Shown: piece after piece, positions 57,064 to 64,000 of the stretch
Layout of the letters: each line of letters opens with the position of its first letter
Numbering within the stretch: the stretch's first letter is position 1
Origin: Spinellus fusiger
Lineage: Eukaryota; Mucoromycota; Mucoromycetes; Mucorales; Phycomycetaceae
Direction: 5' to 3'
Length of the DNA stretch: 64,000 bases
Assembly (NCBI GenBank): GCA_025094145.1
Contig: JALLLS010000130.1
Span: 1-64,000 of the forward strand
Notes under the pieces: generated by a model
The model's database searches: none
What the model was told of the DNA's origin: nothing
The model's input: only the letters and a program-made list of their open reading frames with translations
Made by a program: the position numbers and the translations under genes

Positions 57064-58013
57064 ATGGCCAAAACTGCCACTTTGACACTGGCAGACCAGC
57101 TGGCTGCTATCCGGGCTGCTATTTGCACCCTCGAACAAAAAACCAGCCAACATGACCAGATTTTGGCTAGTTGTCAGAATTGACAGCTGAAAACAACCAT
57201 TTGCACCTGGAGATTGCCTCTCTCAAGGCCCAGCTCTCTTCCCAGTCTTCTTTGAAGACTGTTACACCTCCCCAAACTGGTCGGACTCAGATTCCAACCC
57301 AGCCACTACCTGTTTTGCCCCACAAAACAGCCAAAAAGACTAACATTGCTACTAATGTTCCTTCTTACTCCAAAGTAGCTGCCACTCCCAAGTCCCCTGC
57401 TGTTTGTCCCCCTGTTGCTGTCCATTGTGTTGCTGCTGCTTGTGGATTCCAGATCCCCACTGGTGCCCAGGGTTTCCAGTACATCTACATCCCCCATTCC
57501 CACAAGATGCAGCATAAACAGGTATGCAATTGTCTCCATTGTCTTGGTGTAGACACCTCCTGCATCCTGGACATCTCCTTCCCTGCCTGTTCTGTTCTTG
57601 GTCTGCTTATGCATGACTAGTTTGCCTCCAACATCCATGAACTCCTGGAGAAGGTCCAGGTCAAGATCCTGGATAACCTTGATCCCATGAGTCCTGAACA
57701 CCTGGCAGACCCCAAGTTTGAGACATGCACTGATAGTGAGCTGGCCAACCATGCCCACATGATCTACCTCCAACGTTGCTGTCATGCCCTAGTGCACATG
57801 AAGTACACCCTGGTTTCCCCTGTCCTCTGCTCCTTTGTTTCCTTTGGCTGGATGCAGCCTGAAGACTATGAGGAGTTCCTCAAGCAGCAGCCAGCACGTC
57901 CCCACCTCTATGATTGTGACCACCCAGCCAATGGCTTCTAGGGAGATCTGGATGACTATGATATGGACCATGAAGCTCTGTCTGTCTCATCCTCAGAAAG
58001 TCCCTCTTTATGA
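57064..58013 (+). pseudogene. LINE B ORF1, interrupted
   Basis: Starts MAKTATLTLADQLAAIRAA with a coiled-coil N-terminus. A stop lies after ILASCQN (57183), TAG after GLLMHD (57618-57620) and another stop at DHPANGF. The C-terminal region matches LINE A ORF1 (FQYIYIPHSHK, CSVLGLL, EHLADPKFET, FGWMQPEDYEEF). The end overlaps the ORF2 start at ATGA (58010-58013). Confidence 0.8.
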
Positions 58014-61000
58014 GTGATACAATCAATATAAGTCTTTGGAATGCCAATGGTCTTAGGGCAACCACTGTGCATGATGTTCTCTCCCACTGTCCCCCCACTA
58101 CTCTCCTTTTCATCACAGAAACATGGCTCCTCTCCTGCTCATCTTCCCACTGACTGGGAGCAATTCCATTTGTATGGCTCTCCTGTGGTCTCCTCCTACC
58201 GTGGCTCCATGGGTGTCTCTGCTCTGGTCTCTCTTTCCTTTCCTTACCCTGTCCACCAACTCCCTTCTCCAAACAAGTATACCCTTTCATTGAAAGTGGG
58301 ACCACTTTGTTTCTTATGCCTCTACCTCCCTCCCTCCCTCTCATGTTCTGATCTTATGACCATTCTTTCCTCTCTCCCCATCTACCCCAGCACCATTCTG
58401 TGTGGTGACTTCAATGCAAGACTGGGTGACATTACTGGTAATTCAGTGATGTCTCCTTGTGGCACTGCCATGGTCCCATGGTTTGAAGAATGGTCCCTGT
58501 CTGTGTTGAACTCTTCTCTTTCCTATGGCATTGCTACTTGGCATGGTTTCTGGCAGCAATGCACATGCTCAAGTATCCTTGATCTATTCTTATGCAACTT
58601 TGATATGACCTCCCCTTCTATGCACATCAACACTGATCTTTCCCTTGGGTCTGATCATTGTCTTATGTCACTTTCTTTTTCTTATGATATGTCCTTGTCT
58701 TCTTCTTCATCTTCTTCCCCTTCTTCTTCAACCATCCACCCAAGGCGCCTCTGGAATCTAGCACATCTGAAAGAACAGGATCCATGTGACCTCTATGCCA
58801 ACACCTTTACCACTCTTTCTTCCCCCCTTTCTACTCATTTACACTCCCTTGTCACCTCCCCTCCTTCATCACGCCCACTCATTGATGATCTCAATGATCA
58901 GCTCAATGAGTGCATCTATGCATCCTTGGACACTGCTCTGGGAACCAAAAGGTCTCACCCCTCCCACTGGAAGAAGTACTGGACACCTGCTCTCCAACAA
59001 GCTGCTGAAAACAGGGAATGTTGCTACAGGTGGTGGCAGTATGCAACAGGCATAGACAAGGTGCACTGGTGGGCCCAACACAAGCAAGCACATGCCAGAT
59101 TCAGGTCTGATGTCCAGCCAGCCAAATGCCAGTCATGGCAGAACTTTTGCAGGTCTCTGGAGACAAACTTTGCCAAGGCAACAGCCAAGGTGAAGCAGCT
59201 CAAGAAACGTTGCCAGTCTTCACTCTCCTTTTCCCATGCTGATGGTCTGTCTAAGGCAGTAGAGGTAATGGCTTCTCATCTTGCACAGGTGTATAGTGGA
59301 GATATCCTTCCTTTGTCCCATCCTTCCCCTCCTGGTCCCTATGCTCCCCGTCCCTATGTCCCTCTGGTACCTTCAGCACTATGTTCTCTACTGCCATGGT
59401 TAGCAAGTGTATCAAGCTATTACCCAACAGAAAAGCACCTGGCTCTGATCACTTGAAGGCTGAGATGCTGAAGCCCATTATCCCCATTGTTTCCCCACTC
59501 CTTTCCCTTATGTTTTGATTATGCTGGCAATGGTCCCACACTCCTGCACTATGGCGCCATACTGCAGTCTTCTCCATTTTCAAGAAGGGTGACTCAGCAC
59601 TACCAAGCAACTATTGTCCTATTTCCCTGACTTCTGTGGTCCATAAGCTGTTGGAGTTCTGTCTGGCACCATCCCTCTCTCAGTTCTCTCCTGTTCCTGA
59701 TCTGGCTCAGGGTGGGTTTTGTCCTTGTTGTGGTCCCCTGGATCAAGCACTGTGTCTGCATGAGCTGATGCATGCTCACTTCATGCATCATTGTCACTAT
59801 CCTGTTGTTGCCTTGCTGGACATCTCCTCTGCCTATGACAAGGTTGACCATAATATTGTCTGGCAAGCTTTGTCTGCTGCTGGTGCTCCTCCCCCATTCC
59901 TGTCATTCATTTCACATCTATTTGACATAGTAACTATTTCTGTGTTGATATCTAACCACTCTTCCCTCCCCTTTTCCCCTGTCACTGGTGTACTTCAGGG
60001 TTCTGCTCTCAGTCCCCAGTTGTACACAGTGTACATCAACTCACTCCCTGGTGTTCTCCGTTCATTTTCTGGTGCTGGTGATAACTCTCACTCTGTCTGT
60101 TTTCTGGTGTCTCCTGGTGCTTCCTTTGGTCCTGGTCCTGGTCCTGGTTCTGTCTCTGGTTCTGTCTCTGGTGCTTCCTCTGGTTCTGTGCCTGTGGTAG
60201 TGAACTCTCTGCTTTTTGCAGATGATGTAGCTATCTTTGGTACAAAGGAGTCAGTGCAAGTCATGCTGGCTCTTGCTGAACAACACTCATATGCTCTAGG
60301 GTTCAGGTGGAACCCCTTCAAGTGTGTGGTCCTCAATCATTCATCTCCATTGTCATCAACTGCTCATGGTTATACTCTGTCTCTGTATGGTGTTCCTCTC
60401 CCTCAGGCTGATGAGGTGACTTATCTAGGTTTGCCTTTTGGTAAGAAAGGCTTGATTGCTTCATCTCTGGTGTCTTCTTGGTCTCCTGGTGTTGCCAAGG
60501 TCATGGGCATTCTCAGTCTGATTGGTGTCAGTTGTGCTAGTTTTTCTCTCCTCCTGTGCTCTAGGATCTACTCTACCTTTGTGTGCCCCAAGTTTGAGTA
60601 TGGCCTAGCCATCTCATTTCTGAAGGCTCAAGACCACAAAGCTCTGGAGCGGTTACAAGATTGGTGTCTTTGTCTGCTGGTTGGGGGTCACCCCACATCA
60701 TCCACAACAGTGCTTAGGCACATTACTAACATTCCTTCAATGAAGCATAGAGTGAATGTCTTGGCAACTTGCTTTGCTCTACATTCCCAGTCCCTTCCTT
60801 CATCCTGTCTCCTGGTTCTCCTGTCCTTGTCTGTCTCTGTCTTCCACATGTCCTCATTTATCACACAAAATCTATTATACCTTGCTCTTCCCAGTCCTGT
60901 TCCTGATAAGGACAGCAAGCTCAAGTCCTTCTTCTACTCCTTCTGCAAGTCCCTGTTTGACCAGTTCATCCATACTACTTCCCAAGTCCTCATACAACAT

Positions 61001-61456
61001 TGCTGTCCCTTGCTAGAGGTTGACCCAGTTCTCTTTCTCCCTGCCACAAGAGCAGAGAGAAGCCATCTTGTTTGTTGGCATTTTGGCTGGCTGCCTGGTG
61101 TGCCAGTTGAGTGTTCCTGTGGCCATGACCACACTTCCTGTTGCCATCTCTGTGAGTGTCCATGCATCCCAGAGTCCCTTTGGGATGATCTGCCTGTCTG
61201 TCCTGCTGGGGTTCACCCCATAGATGCTTGCCTGAACTTGTTGCCTGTGAGGCCCAAAAAACACTGTCCCCCTTGGTGGCCTTCCCTACTTACCCTTTTG
61301 TGGTATATAGAGACTCTCTCCTACCCAGACTGTTTTTTTCAGAAGCTTCTTCCCCTGGTTCTCTCTGGCTTGCCTCTGGTGTCTAGCCTGCTGTTCTTGA
61401 TTGAAGACTGGTGTTTTATCTCCTTGTTGCTCTCCCCCACTGCCACAACATTTTAG
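58010..61456 (+). pseudogene. LINE B ORF2: endonuclease and reverse transcriptase, frameshifted
   Basis: Starts MSDTINISLWNANGL. Endonuclease motifs: LLFITETWLL, ILCGDFNARLGD, SSILDLFLCNF and SLGSDHCLMSLS. The frame shifts near 58140 and again between 59456 and 59636. The RT part at 59636-61456 has DLAQGGFCPCCGPLDQAL, VALLDISSAYDKVDHN, VLQGSALSPQLYTVYIN and FADDVAIF (about 60215). A Gly/Pro/Ser repeat encoded by ggtcct/ggttct units lies just before the FADD motif. The C-terminal zinc-binding segment CSCGHDHTSCCHLCECPC is present. Confidence 0.87.
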
Positions 61457-61668
61457 TGCATGCTGGTGGGTAGACTTCTGGGTCACATTGTTAGTTAGTG
61501 GATTTTGGTTTTTATTTTCTTATCACATTTTCTTTTCATCTTTGATTATCTGCTCATTAAGATGTTTTTACTATCCTTTACTCATATATTATCTGAAGAG
61601 ATCACAATGCTTGACAAAGCCATGGCATATCTCCAATAAACAAAATCTTTAACCTAAACTATTGATGC

Positions 61669-62247
61669 ACTTCTCTTTCTGCTAAAGATCACTTTTTTTT
61701 TAAAAATTTGTAAGTTCAATCCAAAAATTCAAAAATGTCCATCCATCTCCAAAAAGCTGCATCCATCTGCATCCATTATCAATCCATCTTCCCCCACCTC
61801 CCAACTATCTCCTACAAAAGTTTTAGACTTCCAGCTCTCAAACTCAACCAGATCCACCATGTTCTCTTCTCCAGCAGGACAACAACACCTTTTGGCTAAT
61901 GCCACCACCACAACCACCAAAGCTCAACTTATCTAGGAAGTGACGTCACTCCAACAGAGCTTTGCTCAAATGGCTTCTGAGCACACTCATCAGAAGCAGA
62001 GACTTGAGGCCTTTGAGGCCATTATGGAAGAAAACAAGCAGCTGAGAGAGACTGTGGCAGCCCTTGAGGCTAAGCTTGCTGCCTTGACTAATAAGGCAAC
62101 TCCTGTGTCACCTCTTGTATCACATGCACCAAAGAACCACCAACAGGCTGAGAAGACAGCCAAGGACTCAATATGGGCTACTGTAGCCAGAAAGACCCAC
62201 CCTGCTCCCCAGAAAAGACCAGCTCCTTCAGCAAGAAGAGTAGAGTC
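61669..62247 (+). mobile_element. LINE C, 5' fragment of the LINE A family
   Basis: Begins acttctctttctgctaaaga directly after actattgatgc. It is about 90% identical to LINE A over the 5' UTR and the first 110 codons of ORF1 (ATG at 61859), with an in-frame TAG after KAQLI. It stops at 62247, where LTR-like repeat R2 starts. The rest of the LINE is absent on the far side. Confidence 0.88.
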
Positions 62248-62904
62248 TGTTTTGTGTTCCAACTTCAATCCAAAGATTCTCTATGAATAAGTCAACACAA
62301 GTAGTGTGCTGTGACATTCAGAATACTCTATGAAAGCTTGAGTGCACACAAGTAACATAGTACATCTCTGTATCATCTCACTGATTGGTTGTAACTACAA
62401 ATCACCTTCTAAAGCTCATTATACTATTGGACACTTAACAAGAGCCATCTTCATTAATAATCCTAACAGAACAATATTGACCTATCAGAGTCAATTGAGT
62501 AAAGACTCATAATAATTAATGGTTTCAATAATGGAGTGCTTGTCCCAGAAACCAACCATAGGGTTGAATCTAATAATACTACAACTAAGTAAAACATATG
62601 AGCCAACCATAAGGTGGCAGTTATTAATACTACCATAAGGTAGTAATATAGACACCAACCATAAGGTCAAAGAGAGTGAATTCTACTATAAGGTAGAATG
62701 TTCCCACCAACCATTTAGTTGTAATTGTGAAGCAGCCATAAGGTTGACTATCATAACTACCATAAGGTAGAATAGATTATCCTACCATAAGGTAGAAGTC
62801 ACTGAAGGATAAGCACCCACCAAAAGTATAAATAGTGAACCTTTCTTTACTCAATAAAAATTATCTTTGTTCAGTCTCATTAATCTACCTGTCCAAACAA
62901 TCTC
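62248..62904 (+). repeat. LTR-like repeat R2, copy 3, with hairpin array
   Basis: Begins tgttttgtgttccaacttca and ends ccaaacaatctca. Nine small hairpins of the form N-ACC-ATAA-GGT-N' lie at about 62555-62800. TATAAATA (62827) precedes AATAAA (62853). It replaces the remainder of LINE C ORF1. Confidence 0.78.
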
Positions 62905-63124
62905 AGTATTGTTCAAAAGCCCAAAAAACAAGAGGTGTGTTAAGTTGGTAAAAGGTATATTTCTTAAAGACTTAATTCTTCAAAATCCAAAGACTACTTA
63001 TACACTTTTTCTTCTAAGGTATGTCTGATACAAGACTAATTTTCAATAGCATTCTCTATAAAAAATGCATGGACAATAATCTTCCCTTCTCTAGCTTTTA
63101 GGGACAGAATCTTTCCTTATTTGT
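62905..63124. other. Short spacer
   Basis: AT-rich sequence between R2 copy 3 and R1 copy 3; nothing recognised. Confidence 0.4.
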
Positions 63125-63348
63125 AACAGTATGTTATTAGCTACAGTATTACAATAAACAATTTTATTCATAAACAATATATTTTATTAATAATACAATT
63201 TGATATTGAGGTATCCACAAAAGGAAAGAAAGATTCAGATACTTGCAAACCTTTGATTTTAAACACAGTTCCATAAAAGGCAAGATATTTTTTTACATAA
63301 GGGATAGTGTGTATCTGGTTGAAAGCCAGAAATATTTCCTGGTGTGTA
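63125..63348 (-). repeat. Interspersed repeat R1, copy 3
   Basis: On the minus strand it starts tacacaccaggaaatatttc at 63348 and continues with tgccttttatggaac, aaatcaaaggtttgcaag and gtggatacctcaatatcaaa, matching R1 copies 1 and 2. It abuts the tRNA-Glu fragment at 63350. Confidence 0.8.
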
Positions 63349-63349
63349 C

Positions 63350-63364
63350 TCCGCATTGGTCTAG
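63350..63364 (+). tRNA. tRNA-Glu fragment, first 15 nt only
   Basis: tccgcattggtctag is identical to the first 15 nt of the complete tRNA-Glu at 52156-52142. The rest of the gene is missing because LINE D begins at the next base. Not functional; it marks an insertion or duplicated target site. Confidence 0.85.
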
Positions 63365-64000
63365 ATTAGATTAAAGTTTTTTTATTAAAGGGGTTTTTGT
63401 ACTAGCTTAATAAAGCATATTACCCTCCTTATGACAATTTGAAAAAAGATACAAAAAAGTTCTACAGGCTTAAAAGAACAAAAAAGGCTATGCAAGAAAA
63501 AGAAGCTAAGACTACTAGACTAAGTGATTGTCCCTGCTCTCTACTCTGCAGCTGTGCTAATAGGTTGTGACAGTGAGAGAGAGGAAGACAGAGAAGCAAA
63601 ACAAAAAGCTGCTCATGCATGCTGGGATGCTGCTTGCTCAGACCAAAGGGATCCTGGGCTGGCTGCTGTGCTGTAGTTGCTGTCTGGGTTACAGAGCTGG
63701 TCAATGTACCATAGTATTGTCAGGAGAGGCACCCAGAAGGAAGGACAGGAAGGATACTTGAGAGGAAGACTGCTGATGGCATTGTCCAGAGGATGCTGCT
63801 GTGCTGATAGGGGGAGTTGTTCTCACAGGTGTCTTGGTATTACTGGGCAAACAGCAAGGTGTCTTCTAGAAGTGTGCTCATCTGGATTACACTGACAAGG
63901 GTGTGGTTTTCCTGGGAGCCACCCCATTCTCCAACACACCAGCCTGCTTCTGTCATACCTATCTGCTGGTAGGTAGAGGACTGGGTCTATGCCAAGAGTT
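63365..64000 (-). mobile_element. LINE D, 3' part of a LINE A family element (runs off the window)
   Basis: On the minus strand the sequence ends ctttaataaaaaaactttaa...tctaat at 63365, like the LINE A tail. Upstream it matches LINE A's 3' UTR (gcacagctgcagagt, agtctagtagtctta, cctgtagaacttttttgt) and the ORF2 C-terminus (gacagaagcaggct, agaatggggtggct). The orientation is opposite to LINEs A-C. The 5' part lies beyond position 64000. Confidence 0.88.

Larger units (their letters stand above)
56843..61657 (+). mobile_element. tRNA-Glu-associated LINE B, diverged relative in tandem
   Basis: Starts about ctctttcactttcccatcac after a target-like actattgaatgc. It ends ctttaacctaa at 61657, followed by actattgatgc and LINE C. 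The ORF plan and 3' tail are shared with LINE A, but the proteins are clearly diverged (only some motif blocks align), so it is a distinct subfamily in the same site. Confidence 0.87.

Noticed and set aside
46080..62800. Hairpin array considered as a CRISPR array
   Set aside because: Units are irregularly spaced with variable flanks, there are no cas genes, and the host is a eukaryote.

Overview
The window looks like nuclear DNA of a filamentous, early-diverging fungus, most plausibly Mucoromycota/Mucorales. The evidence is a fused five-domain AROM protein, the fungal-specific proteins Skn7 and Mim1, dense short GT-AG introns (about 37-95 bp; one is 188 bp), AT-rich intergenic DNA, and many Tc1/mariner and LINE elements. 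The species cannot be named from this sequence alone.

Layout. About 2.4-27.5 kb is the gene-bearing part. In order it holds the shikimate-pathway AROM gene (minus strand), a ketopantoate reductase gene with a reading-frame problem, a small secreted His/Ser-rich protein, the U2 snRNP splicing factor SF3B4/Hsh49, an Skn7-type HSF plus response-regulator transcription factor, a 72-residue unknown protein, the ribosome-biogenesis factor Bop1/Erb1, the mitochondrial outer-membrane insertase Mim1 divergent from the oligosaccharyltransferase subunit Ost5/TMEM258, and an ELL-type Pol II elongation factor. From 15.7 to 27.5 kb the genes are tightly packed; one divergent pair shares 112 bp of promoter. 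Most are housekeeping genes and they do not form a pathway together.

From about 27.5 kb onward the window is a transposon-dominated compartment. It starts with 4 kb of AT-rich DNA without genes. A Tc1/mariner element with clear TIRs follows, whose transposase is killed by one in-frame stop. Next are a decayed Tc1 relic and a 9-kb inverted structure: two near-identical 1.4-kb Tc1 copies face each other, and one is split by a full-looking L1-type LINE (ORF1 plus ORF2, 12-14 bp target duplication). A single conserved gene, an 8-amino-7-oxononanoate (biotin) synthase with a possible peroxisomal PKL terminus, sits at 44.2-45.5 kb.

From 45.7 kb to the end there are LTR-like repeats, a tRNA-Met gene, a Helitron-type helicase relic and a tRNA-Glu gene. 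A head-to-tail array of related LINEs starts exactly at the 5' boundary of this tRNA-Glu gene. Sequence resembling the first 15 nt of tRNA-Glu recurs at every LINE junction, including beside a further LINE on the opposite strand at 63.36 kb. The most unusual signal in the window is therefore a LINE lineage that appears to target tRNA-Glu genes. A second is an LTR-like repeat carrying many small hairpins (ACC-ATAA-GGT cores) whose flanks vary but stay complementary.
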